Shown here piece by piece: positions 12,394 through 22,860 of a DNA stretch of 64,000 nt (position 1 is the stretch's first letter; each line of letters begins with the position of its first letter). The notes under the pieces are model-generated. The model did not search any database. It was not told the DNA's origin and saw only the letters and a program-made list of their open reading frames with translations. Source of the DNA: Delphinus delphis (lineage: Eukaryota > Chordata > Mammalia > Artiodactyla > Delphinidae). Location: assembly GCF_949987515.2 (NCBI RefSeq), contig NC_082687.1:120757838-120821837 (forward strand). The letters are read 5' to 3'. The position numbers were made by a program, and so were the translations under genes.

Positions 12394-12900
12394 GAAAGAA
12401 GATACAGTAAAATAAAATAAAGTATAATAAAGTTATTGAATTAAAAATAATTATTTAGGGGAAAAAAAGGCACAGATAGAGCCTTAGGACAAATGGTGGA
12501 AGCAAAGCTATACAGACAAAATCGTACACAGAAGCATACACATACACCCTCACAAAAAGAGGTAAAGGGGAAAAAGTCATAAATCTTGCTCTCAAAGTCC
12601 ACCTCCTCAATTTGGGATGATTCCTTGTCTAAAGGAGGGAAGGAAGGAAGGAAAGAAAGAAAGAAAGAAAGTAATGTATGATAGAGTTATTAAAATTAAT
12701 TATTAGGAAAAAAATTTAAAAAAAAAAAAAGGACGGATAGAACCCTAGGATAAATGGTGGAAGCAAAGCTATACAGACAAGATCTCACACAGAAGCATAC
12801 ACATACACATTCACAAAAAGAAGAAAAGGGGAAAAAAATCATAGATCTTGCTCTGAAAGTCCACCTCTTCAATTTGGGATGATTCGTTGTCTATTCAGGT
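12380..12900. repeat. Two tandem units of about 261 bp inside the L1 5' UTR
   Basis: The segment with 'aaatggtggaagcaaagc' at about 12491 recurs at about 12753, and other landmarks (gaagcataca at 12531 / 12792, tttgggatga at 12611 / 12873) give the same 261-262 bp offset. Each unit is preceded by a GGAA/GAAA-type purine run. Identity looks high, with scattered substitutions. Confidence 0.9.
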
Positions 12901-13374
12901 ATTCCACAGATGCAGGGTACATCAAGTTGATTTCGGAGCTTTAATCCACTGCTTCTGAGGCTGCTGGGAGAGATTTCCCTTTCTCTTCTTTGTTCTCACG
13001 GCTCACAGGGGCTCAGCTTTGGATTTGGCCCTGCTTCTGCGTGTAGGTCGCTGGAGGGCGTCTGTTTTTGCTCAGACAGGACGGGGTTAAAGGAGCCGCT
13101 GATTCGGGGTCTCTGGCTCACTCAGGCCGGGGGCAGGGGGTGGGGGGGGGGGAGGGAGGGGCATTGCCTGCGGGGTGGGCCTGCGGCGGCAGAGGCTAGC
13201 GTGACGTTGCACCAGCCTGAGGCGTGCCGTGTGTTCTCAGTGGGAAGTTGTCCCTGGATCCCGGGAACCTGGCAGTGGCGGGCTGCACAGGCTCCGCGGA
13301 AGAGGGGTGTGGATAGTGACCTGTGCTCGCACACGGCCCCTTGGTGGCGGCAGCAGTAGCCTTAGCGTCTCCCG

Positions 13375-13456
13375 CCCGTCTCTGGGGTCCGCGCTTTTAG
13401 CCGTGGCTCGCGCCCGTCTCTGGGGTCCGCGCTGTTAGCCGCGGCTCGCGCCCGTC
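13375..13456 (+). repeat. 38-bp GC-rich tandem repeat (two copies plus start of a third)
   Basis: Units beginning 'cccgtctctggggtccgcgc' start at 13375 and 13413, and a third partial start (cccgtctctgg) is at 13451. It lies within the L1 CpG-rich 5' UTR. Confidence 0.92.
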
Positions 13457-15372
13457 TCTGGAGCTCCTTTAAGCAGCGCTCTTAAACCCCTCTCCTCGCG
13501 CACCAGGAAACAAAGAGGGAAGAAAAAGTCTCTTGCCTCTGAAAAAGTCTCTTGCCTCTTCCGCAGGTCCAGACTTTTCCCCGGACTCCCTCCCGGCTAG
13601 CCGTGGTGCACTAACCCCTTCAGGCTGTGTTTGAGCCGCCAATCCCAGTCCTCTCCCTGCGCTCCCACCGAAGCCCGAGCCTCAGCTCCCAGCCCCACCC
13701 GCCCCGGCGGGTGAGCAGACAAGCCTCTCGGGCTGGTGAGTGCCGGTCGGCACCGATCCTCTATGCGGGAATCTCTCCGCTTTGCCCTCCGCACCCCTGT
13801 TCCTTAATTACTTTTATTTAGTTCTCCTAATGTATAATGCTTTTTTTTTTACCTTTGTCTTTTGCACAGCATTTGCTGTTACTTTCAGCTGACTAATTTC
13901 TGTGTTTATTAGATGCCACCTCATATGTCACTTCTGAAAAGCTTTTCCAGACCGTCCATTTAAACTCTGTGACTACCCTTTTAGCATATACCAGGCTTTA
14001 TAGTAATTGCATAATTATGAAAGTATGCCTTTTTAAGGAAATATTCCATCAGGTCAAAAACTCAGTATGGACAAGAACTATTTTGTTCCCAGGAACCAGC
14101 ATAGTATGAAATAGGCATTTAGTCAGTATTTAATAGATTGATTGATGTTTCTGCAGATGACTTTGCCTCAAATTTTCCTGAGAGTCTAGAGATGTTCTGA
14201 CATAATGCCCTTAGCTCCCTGCTTTCCTGCCAGTCTTAAACTTTTTATCTTTATCTTTTACTCTCCTTTCCTATCACTGCTTGGGGGGATAAATACTTAA
14301 CTGAAATATAAAGTGGAAAATATAAGTGCAGTAGAAGTAGAGGGGTACTAACTATCTTTCAAAAAGTTTAATGATGAGAAAGGAGGAGGTATAATATTAG
14401 GTAGAAATAATATCAAAGTAAGGTTGTTTTGAAGGATGGGGAGAAAAGGAAATATTTGTAGGCTGAGGAAAAAATATAGTGAAGAATATAATTAAAGCAG
14501 GAATAGAGAGAGACAGTTGGTGAAGCAAGAGCCCCGAAGGTCAGGAGATAGGAAGGGGATAGGATTGTTTCACTTTTCTGCTGGTTCTTACAGCCTTCAG
14601 GGCAATGGACCAACTCCTCAGTATAGACTACTAGTCCATGCAGTGGCATTGGTGTTTTGGCCTGTTCCATGTCCAGTGAACATTCAGTTTTCTGGTAAGA
14701 GCATCTTAATTTCTCTTGAGGAACACACCTTCTTCAGCTCCTGGTCCAGCTGACACTGTTTGCTACTATTCCCTGATCCCTAACTAAAGAGATCATTTTT
14801 TATGATATGGACTTCCTTTTATTTTGGTGATTTCCATGTGTGTTCCATGTGAGTTTAATATCTTATATTAGGTTCTTTTAAATGACTCTTTTTAAAGATT
14901 TTTTAAAAGACTGATTAAAAACCAAACACACTCAAATGTATTAAATACCAAATTTTATCATATTGCCAGGTTTATTTAGTTTTATATATATCTGAGAAAA
15001 ACATCCTCCTAGCCATTTATAGGCATATCATTGTATTTTGTTTTAAATGCTATTAATTAGGAAGGATATAGTTATGTACTAATCTTGAAAATTTTATCTA
15101 TATGTGTGCTTATTAAATTAGCTTAACTAAATGTTCTGCTATAGTACTCAAGGTATAACTCAAATATGCTCCAAGGTATGGAATAGCTGTTTCTCATGGA
15201 GCATGTTCTCCAACAGAGCATGCTGTTCTCATTGTATAATAGTTGCATAGTAACAACTGAATGGGTATCATGCAGCATCATAACAATAACATAGTGTAAT
15301 TTTAGTTCTTATAAGTTGCTTCCCTGACTTGTGTATCTATGATAGTTATAAATACAGCTTTTATCCATTTTA

Positions 15373-15485
15373 TATATATATATATATACACACACACACT
15401 GTTCCTCTATGTATGTATGTATGCATGCGTATGCCTGTATGTATGTGTATGCATGTATGTGTGTATTGTGTGTATGTATATATGC
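15373..15485 (+). repeat. TA/CA and ATGT microsatellite cluster
   Basis: (TA)n into (CA)n at 15373-15400, then imperfect ATGT/GTAT repeats to about 15485. Confidence 0.92.
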
Positions 15486-15735
15486 CACTCTTAAAAGGCA
15501 TAAAAATAAACTCTACTGATTGAATTAAACCACTATCCAGTAACCTCATTGCCAGATCTACTGACCATTTCTTTTTAATTCTTTCTACTTTCTGATCTAT
15601 TAATTTTTAATAGTTGTTGACTACCCTCCTTAAAAATTTCTTCCCAGAATGTTTATTTTCATGAGAGATATGCTAAAGTATTTAGAAGTGTCATACCTGC
15701 AGCCTACTTTAAAGGTTCAACAGAAAATTTAAAAA

Positions 15736-16773
15736 TTGATAGTGTCTGGCCTTACATTTAGGTCTTTAATCCATTTTGAGTTTATTTTTGTGTATGGTGT
15801 TAGGGAGTGTTCTAATTTCATTCTTTTACATGTAGCTGTCCAGTTTTCCCAGCACCACTTATTGAAGAGGCTGTCTTTTCTCCATTGTATATTCTTGCCT
15901 CCTTTATCAAAAATAAGGTGACCATATGTGCATGGGTTTATCTCTGGGCTTTCTGTCCTGTTCTATTGATCTATATTTCTGTTTTTGTGCCAGTACCATA
16001 CTATCTTGATTACTGTAGCTTTGTAGTATAGTCTCAAGTCTGGGTGCCTGATTCTTCCAGCTCCGTTTTTCTTTCTCAAGATTGCTTTGGCTATTCGGGG
16101 TCTTTTGTGTTTCCATACAAATTGTGAAATTTTTTGTTCTAGTTCTGTGAAAAATGCCATTGGTAGTTTGATAGGGATTGCATTCAATCTGTAGATTGCT
16201 TTGGGTAGTATAGTCATTTTCACAATGTTGATTCTTCCAATACAAGAACATGATATATCTCTCCATCTGTTTGTATTATCTTTAATTTCTTTCATCAGTG
16301 TCTTATAGTTTTCTGCATACAGGTCTTTTGTCTCCTTAGGTAGGTTTATTCCTAGGTATCCAAAAATGGGCAGAAGACCTAAATAGACATTTTTCCAAAG
16401 AAGATATACAGGTTGCCAACAAACACATGAAAGGATGCTCAACATCACTAATCATTAGAGAAATGCAAATCAAAACTACAATGAGATATCACCTCACACC
16501 AGTCAGAATGGCCATCATCAAAAAATCTACAAACAGGGCTTCCCTGGTGGCGCAGTGGTTGAGAGTCCGCCTGCCGATGCAGGGGACACAGGTTCACCCC
16601 TGGTCCTGGAAGATCCCACATGCCGCGTAGCGGCTGGACCCGTGAGCTATGGCCGCTGAGCCTGCGCATCCGGAGCCTGTGCTCTGCAATGGGAGAGGCC
16701 ACAACAGTGGGAGGCCTGCGTACCGCAAAAGAAAAAAAAAATGCTGGAGAGGGTGTGGAGAAAAGGGAACCCC
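15736..16773. mobile_element. L1 ORF2 fragment with internal inversion, split by a SINE
   Basis: 15736-16358 is L1 ORF2 sequence on the minus strand, corresponding to 7855-8482 of the antisense L1. At about 16359 the orientation flips: 16360-16535 plus 16741-16773 is L1 ORF2 on the + strand, corresponding to about 7574 down to 7354. About 280 bp between the two source blocks is missing. The arrangement (inverted 5' block, then sense 3' block) is that of twin priming, but no L1 3' UTR or poly-A follows; the L1 match stops at gggaac near 16770. The two blocks read as ORF2 reverse transcriptase and downstream residues, not as host coding. Confidence 0.9.
16536..16740 (+). mobile_element. CHR SINE nested in an L1 fragment
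   Basis: The full-length body begins gggcttccctggtggcgcag and ends gcgtaccgc plus an A-rich tail. The B-box region is shortened (ggttcacccctgg). It splits the + oriented L1 piece, which resumes with atgctggagagggtgtgg at 16741. Target-site duplication is not clear. Confidence 0.93.
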
Positions 16774-17567
16774 CTTTTTTTGGGCCTCTCACTGGCCTCT
16801 ATCTGACATTGTCCCTATTTTCACATTTCTGGATCTCATCCATGCTTCAAGAGTTGGCTTTCAGATTTGCCTTCCAGCTGGGAATAATCTTTTCTTCCTG
16901 GGAAGTCCCAAAGTCTTTTTCTGTTTCTTTGTTATTGTGGTTAGTATGCTTTCCATTGTACTATAGTTATTTATGTGCATGTTACTGGTAGTTGTTAAGT
17001 TCTTTAAAGTCTGGATTTATGTCTTATCTATTTCCTGTGTACACTATATGGTACGTAGTTCTCAATGAATATTTATTAAGTAAATATCTAAAGAGCTATC
17101 TTGTTTGGGGGGCCTTTTGGGGGGAACAAAATTTTGAGGATTCTTTATTAATATACCAAAGGCAGAAAAGATTACATGTTCCATAAGGACCTACAGAAGA
17201 TATTTAAAAGTAATTTTGCTAAAAAAGAAATACATGAACTTAGATATATAGATGAGACCTTGGATCACTGATTCAAACCATTTTCAAACAGATGAAAGCT
17301 AGTTTTTACAGCCACATAGAATAGAATATAGACTTATCAGAATGTTCAATCGTTGAACCAGTTACTTATACAAGTCTTGGCAAACAGAAACATTTTGTTT
17401 TTCTTTAGTATTTCTATAATACACAGCTCACATTTTATAAACTCCTAATTTACTTCTTGATGCTGTTGAAATTATTTTTAGGAAATTATTGATTCTTAAA
17501 TAGTTCTGTTTTCCTTCTTGCATATATATTTTTTTAAATTTTTATTATTTGTTTGTTTGTTTTGCAG

Positions 17568-17777
17568 GTATCCTGGTCAGATATAGGAGGACTGGGAAAT
17601 ATCAAACTGAAGCTGAAACAGGCTGTGGAATGGCCCTTGAAACATCCAGAGTCTTTCACCCAAATGGGTATTCAGCCACCTAAAGGAGTTCTTTTGTATG
17701 GGCCTCCTGGATGCTCTAAAACAATGATTGCAAAGGCTTTGGCCAATGAGAGTGGGCTGAATTTCCTAGCTGTAAAG
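17568..17777 (+). CDS. AFG2A: AFG2A (SPATA5) coding exon: start of second AAA domain with Walker A
   Basis: This 210-nt, 70-codon exon is read in phase 0. It begins [11 protein letters not shown], the usual N-terminal boundary of a type II AAA ring, and contains the Walker A loop GPPGCSKT at about codons 45-52, followed by [12 protein letters not shown]. The Cys-Ser variant of Walker A (instead of the common Thr-Gly) is the form I know from the D2 ring of AFG2/SPATA5 orthologues, which supports the gene name over VCP, NVL or PEX ATPases. The acceptor is a pyrimidine-rich run ending in gcag|GTA and the donor is AAG|gtaggg. AFG2A acts with AFG2B, CINP and C1orf109 in a complex that remodels cytoplasmic pre-60S ribosomes. 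The flanking introns are long, the downstream one 15.6 kb. The ATG-less frame is a sign of an internal exon, not of damage. Confidence 0.96.
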
Positions 17778-18184
17778 GTAGGGTGTTAAATTTTTTAACT
17801 GCTACTCTGTCTTCTAGGCACCCCCATCCAATCCTCTGATTCCTACCCTTAGGAGAGCATAAAAGGCCATCTTAAGGAGTAGTTGATTTTTATTTGAGAT
17901 TGATGGCAATATAATATAGGGAGATGGGAGATAAATTAGTGCCTATAATCAGCAAATCATGGTTTAGTTTCTTGATTCTCAATATTTCTTACACACATGT
18001 GTAATAGAAACCAGTTTTCTTTAGTTTCTACATTTTTAAATTGTACTAATCACTTTTGTTTAACCAAGACTTCATTATAAATTTGATTGAATTTAATAAA
18101 TTTAATATTTACAAACATAATATTTTAAAAGAAATCAAATACCTTATATGGTACAAATCATTTTATTTTTAATATTCATTATTT

Positions 18185-18450
18185 ATTTGGCTGCGTCGGG
18201 TCTCAGTTGCAGCACACGGGCTCTTTGTTGCAGTACGTGGACTTCTCTAGTTGTGGCACACGGGCTCCAGAGCGCATGGGCTCAGTAGTTGTGGCATGCG
18301 GGCTCTCTAGTTGCGGCACATGGGCTGTAGAGAGCACGGGCTTAGTAGCCCTGCGGCATGTGGGATCTTAGTTTCCCAACTAGGGATCAAACCTGTGTCC
18401 CCTGCATTGGAAGGTGGATTCTTAACCACTGGACCACCTGGGAAGTCCCC
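18185..18450 (-). mobile_element. Long CHR-2-like SINE
   Basis: This element of about 265 bp in reverse orientation has internal variants of 'gttgtggcacacgggct' repeated several times. It ends ccactggaccacctgggaag, the reverse complement of a tRNA-derived SINE head. The internal repeats distinguish it from the other copies. No clear target-site duplication was seen, and divergence is higher. Confidence 0.8.
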
Positions 18451-18924
18451 GAAAATAAAATTTTTAAAAACACTTTCCCAGTCAGAAGATATATATACAT
18501 TATTTATATTCTGAAACACACACATGCATATTTTATTTGTTTACTGCCCTGCCCTATTACTTGGGATAGATTATCTTACCTGATATGTAGTTTTGCATTT
18601 ACTATAGGACTAGATATTAATTTTGTTATTAACTTCTGTGTAACATGATAATATATCCATTTACTAAATATATATATATATTTTAGTATATATGTATATG
18701 TATATATAAAACCTTAAATCCATTTCTGTAGACTTTATCGCAAAAATACATATTTAAATATGTTAACTATCAAAGTCATTTCAGAAAAGGTACATGATAA
18801 TTTATTTTGATGTTGTCAGGGAATTTTTTTTGTAATAAAGTATGTTTTTTTAATCTTAAAACATTGAAATCATTGGCAGGTTGAATGTATAAAACCTATT
18901 TCAGAGTGTCAGTCTTTTACTTTA

Positions 18925-19153
18925 CTGTTGACCCTTGAACAACATGGGTTTGAACTGTGTGGTTCCACTTATACGTGGATTTTTTTTCTATAGTAAAACT
19001 ATAGTATTACATTATCCGAGGTGGGTTGAATCCGCGGATATGGGGAAACTGTGTAAATGGAGGGCCGACTATAAGTTACACTAAGTTATACTTAGATCTT
19101 TGACTACATGGAGGGTCAGAGCTCCTCACCCCCGCATTTTTCAAGGATTAGCT
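18925..19153 (+). mobile_element. Tigger-type MITE (MER2-like)
   Basis: It begins ctgttgacccttgaacaaca and contains ccgaggtgggttgaatccgc and gagggccgactataagtta. It ends with tttttcaaggattagct, a degraded inverted copy of the start. This is the terminal pattern of nonautonomous Tigger (Tc1/mariner) elements. Preceded by TA. Confidence 0.75.
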
Positions 19154-21334
19154 ATACTTAAATTTTTTGTGGAATGATATTTAGATGTATTTAGGCTATT
19201 TGCTTTTTAAGAATCAGTATCTTCACAATCACTAGTGTTTGCCTGTTTTTTATTATCTTGTAGAAGACATTGGATAGGGATTTGGGGAGGGGACCATTGT
19301 CACTATGATTAGTTACGCTGAATCATTACCATAGTTTTAAAGGTTGCAGTTTTAAATGTTGGAGTAATGAGTGATTTTGAAATTTCCAGAGACATCTTGA
19401 TTTCTCTTTGGTCCTTGTCCTCTTGTCTTGTGGTAGTGGAAATGGTCATTTTACTGGCATTTCCTACTCTTTTTTTTCTGTCATCTCCATTTCTCTGTGC
19501 CTGCCTTCCACAGTGTATATTCATAATTGAATTTTTCCTGTCTACTGGAAATCTAAAACTTATTTAATGAGGATTTAGCTCACAGTTATTTACACTTGAA
19601 TGTCAAGGAAGAAAGAGCACATATATTTCCTTACAAATTAGTATCTCACTCCTTTGTGATCCAAGATAACAGTTCCAGGTGCTTACCAGGACTGCTTTCT
19701 GGCCTATCCTAGGATTACTTAGAAATATATTTATTACTGCTTTTGCATATGAAACCTTTCATAACTTTACAGTTTCACTTTTGTCTTTTTTCATGATGAG
19801 AAAATGAGGAAGACTCTTTTTTCATGTAAAATAACCAGCTATGTGTTAATTTATATGCACCTTTCATTAACTATTTAATTCTTTTATGTCACACACAAAA
19901 GATAAATGATATTAAGAAATTTTCTTAATAAATTGAGTTTGTACTTGCTTAGGGATTATTACATATCCTACTTACTACTAATTTTTATTTAATGTGGACT
20001 TTTATTCATTATACAATTTAGTGTACTTTGACAGTATTATTCAATTTTTGAATCTGGATGGAGGATATATTAAGTGAACAATGGGTGTTCATTTACTATT
20101 CTTTCAACTTTTCCTATGTGTTTATAAATTACAAAAGAAAAAGTTGGGAACACAAAAAATATTTGCTTTTTTATGCATTTCCATTGGTCCTTTCATCTTG
20201 GTCTGGTTAATGCTTATGAGAAGAGTTAAAATAGCTATATCATACCATATATGTATGAGGATATCAAGTCAAAGAAGTTAGGAATTCATATTGTATTCTT
20301 TCAAGTTTTATTTTCCTACAAAGAAAAAGTTATCTTTTGTTTCCAACATAGATAATTGTTTTCTGTGGGATTTAAGTGTTATAATTAAATTTGAACTTTT
20401 TGAAATAACAAATCTCACACATTTTGAAAGTGATCAGAAAAAAATAGGTAGACTCTGGTTTTGAGAAACACAAGTGTTCTGCATGTATTGAGAGAATAAA
20501 CTCCCTAACACTTTTTGCAATGGTGATTACCTTTAATTCCAAAGATAAAGAATTTTAAAAGTTTAAACATTTCTTTCTCTGAGTTTATGAAAGAACGCTT
20601 TATCTTCCCCTGGGCATCTTTTCTAAACAGTGATTACAAGATTTATATTTTACTCAGAGTTAAGACTTCACCTTGGCTTGTGTGGGCTCTTAATAGCCTT
20701 TGGCATCTGTGTGTGTTTTTGTGCAGACTGTAGCACTTGACATACGCTTAAGTTTAGTTTGTCATCTGGGTCAATTACGTCAAAATATTTTCCAGTTGAA
20801 ATTTCCTCTCTGCTTCTCGCTTGCTTTTTGTCTGGAGTGCTACAATAGATTAATTACCCTTGAATGGCTGGGCTGCTTTACTTTATGAAGAACTGTTACT
20901 GATTCTGGAAGAAGAGTGATTAGGCCTCTGACAGGGATTTTCAGCAAGTCCTTTATTAGCTGTATTGGTGAGTACAAGAATGTAATAAACTTAGTATATC
21001 CTTAACTTTTGGGGGAAACTTTTTCTGACACTTGTCCCAGAGAGGAATTGTGCAAAATACATCCCATTTTCAGGAAAAACCTGTATTTTACTGAAAGCAG
21101 TGCACAATTCAAAGTAATTACTATTGTTCGTTTAACTAGATTCCCTACTATTCTGTTACCAAAAGTACAAGATAATTTGAACTTTGTAGGTTCCAAGTTC
21201 ATCTTTAAACTTTAAAAAAAAAATTAGGCTAATCTATAAATCATAGAGCTTTCATTTTGCAGATATTGCATGGAAAACTGCATAGATACCTCTTTTACAT
21301 ACTGAATGCTTTAAGATTAGTTTCTAGGATTACA

Positions 21335-21450
21335 AATAAGGATAGTGATGTTTTAAGAAGGTGAAGTGACTTTTCCAAGTCAAAGTGGTGGTAATGGAAC
21401 TGAAATTTGATCTCAGGACTTTCTGACTCCAGAGTCTAAGCACTAAACCC
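21335..21450 (-). repeat. MIR SINE remnant
   Basis: aaggtgaagtgacttttcca, aagtcaaagtggtggtaatg, ggaactgaaatttgatctca and tctgactccagagtctaagc: MIR 5' half in reverse. Confidence 0.7.
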
Positions 21451-21844
21451 CACTGTATTATACAGCCTTCCATTTTCCTTTTTTTTTTTTTAAATAAAAC
21501 TAGTGCCCAGTGCTTTTTTTCATTAATTACACCAAATTACTTGAGAAGGTAGTTCAGGCAGTTTCTATGGGGCAGGTTCAGAGATGTGGAAAGATGTTTC
21601 TGGGACCTAGTTTAAAAAATAATTTTGTTTCTCTCAGACAAAGAAAACTGAGGGAAATAGCATGGCTTTGGAGTGGAAGTTGATTGAGTTAATAAGAAAG
21701 GGTAAACTCTGCCAAAGAAACGAACCTGATGAACTAAATGGAAGTGTAGGGAAAAAGACTAGTGGTTGAATAATGTGAAGCTTGAAATTTACCTATTAGT
21801 ATATAATTTGTGCCCTTGAGATTGAGTGTATTACATTGAAAAGA

Positions 21845-21975
21845 GCATTAAGCTAGGATTCAGATAGCTTTGGTTTGATTTCTAACACTAGCACTTTTTA
21901 GCTCTGTAACCTTAAATGCGTTCTCTAAGACTTAGTTTTTTCATCTCTATAGGCCTTTTGAGAGGATTATATTTA
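21845..21975 (+). repeat. MIR SINE remnant
   Basis: taagctaggattcagatagc, ctaacactagcactttttag, ctctgtaaccttaaatgcgt and cttagttttttcatctctat follow the forward MIR order. Confidence 0.65.
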
Positions 21976-22079
21976 AAACGTAAGTGAAGAAGTTTTAGAG
22001 GGCATAACTACTTAACTCTTAAGTGTGGGCTGCATATAGTTATGACTTCCTTACAAGAGGGTTCCTTATGGAAAGGAGG

Positions 22080-22650
22080 GAGGGGCAGAGTTACTTGGTA
22101 GTGGAGAAACCTACCTCAGCCAGGTTATCATGGTTAACACCAATTGGTCATGTTGTTAGTATGTACCCGTGCATGATGCGATGAGAATGGTCCTTTCTTC
22201 CCAAGGTCTTCCTCCCAAACACTCATAATCCATGTCTACCTGTGAGAAAAACATCAGGCAAACCCAAATTGAAGGACGTTCTGTAAAGTACCTAACCAGT
22301 ACTCCTGAAACTGTCAAGGTCATCAAAAATAAGGAAAGTCTCAGAAACTGTCACAGCCAAGAGGAGCCCAAGGAGAGGACAGCTAAATATACTGTTGTGG
22401 TTTCCTGGATGAGATCCTAAAAGGACATTAGGTAGAAACTAAGAAAACCTGAATAAACTGTGGACTTCAGTTAATAATAATGTATCAATATTGGTTCATT
22501 GTGACAAATGTATCACACTATATTAATATATGATAAGAATAGGGGAAACTGAGCGTGTGTTGGGGTAGGGATGAGTATATGGGAACTCTTGGTACTGTAT
22601 GCTCAGTTCTTCTGTAAACCTTAAACTTTACCAAAACAAAAAAGTCTGTT
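22080..22650 (+). mobile_element. Old L1M 3' end
   Basis: Landmarks such as cctaaccagtactcctgaaa, agaaactgtcacagccaaga, gtggtttcctggatgagatc, ttaataataatgtatcaata and tatgggaactcttggtactg belong to mammalian-wide L1M 3' UTRs. It is diverged and non-coding. The 62-codon frame at 22232-22420 in it is incidental. Confidence 0.7.
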
Positions 22651-22725
22651 AATTAAATAAGAGTTCTAAGGTCAGTATCAGGGCATACATATTATGTCTG
22701 GATTCAGTGAATGTAACTGAAGTTG

Positions 22726-22860
22726 AAAAGGCCAGCTCAGGACGTCCCTGGCAGTCCAGTGGTTAAGACTCCATCTTCCACTGCAGGGGGCACAGGTTCA
22801 TCCCTGGTTGGGGAAGTTCTGCATGCCACGCAGTGTGGCCAAAAAAAAAAGGCCAGCTCA
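22726..22860 (+). mobile_element. Short CHR-related SINE with 14-bp target-site duplication
   Basis: The body of about 107 bp (gacgtccctggcagtccagt ... cagtgtggcc plus A10) resembles the tRNA-derived head of artiodactyl SINEs without the longer tail of the other copies. AAAAGGCCAGCTCA is perfectly duplicated at 22726-22739 and 22847-22860. Confidence 0.92.

Larger units (their letters stand above)
6596..13801 (-). mobile_element. Near-full-length L1 retrotransposon, antisense to AFG2A
   Basis: This 7.2-kb LINE-1 is read on the minus strand: GC-rich 5' UTR (13801 down to about 11724), ORF1 (11723-10830), ORF2 (10771-6951) and a 3' UTR ending in a poly-A tail (poly-T on the + strand at 6592-6602). 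A 10-bp target-site duplication, AATTACTTTT, flanks it at 6586-6595 and 13806-13815. On the minus strand the target starts AAAA, as expected for the L1 endonuclease. Compared with the sense L1 at 59.5 kb, its 5' end lacks roughly the first 325 nt, so it is slightly 5'-truncated. ORF1 is open but ORF2 is broken, so it is not autonomous. No SINE has inserted into it, suggesting a fairly young age. Confidence 0.95.
11724..13801 (-). promoter_or_regulatory. L1 5' UTR with CpG-rich promoter region and tandem units
   Basis: About 2.1 kb lies between the 5' edge of the L1 and ORF1. 12950-13801 is strongly GC- and CpG-rich in an otherwise AT-rich window. It contains a G-run (13130-13160 on the + strand), a 38-bp tandem repeat (13375-13450) and a 19-bp perfect duplication (13522-13540 / 13541-13559). 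12260-12900 contains homopurine tracts and a 261-bp tandem unit. By analogy with other mammalian L1s this should be the internal promoter. Activity is inferred, not seen. Confidence 0.75.
1..17567 (+). other. AFG2A: AFG2A intron (partial), upstream of the Walker A exon
   Basis: This is intronic by position. The preceding coding exon, which should end the D1-D2 linker, was not found and presumably lies upstream of the window. Contents listed separately: L2 and MIR remnants, one CHR SINE, a near-full-length antisense L1, an inverted L1 fragment with a nested SINE, and microsatellites. The stretches 900-3990, 4230-5300, 5500-6360, 13816-15360 and 16800-17567 are AT-rich and show nothing else I can name except two hairpins near 1.1 and 1.45 kb. 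Confidence 0.85.
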
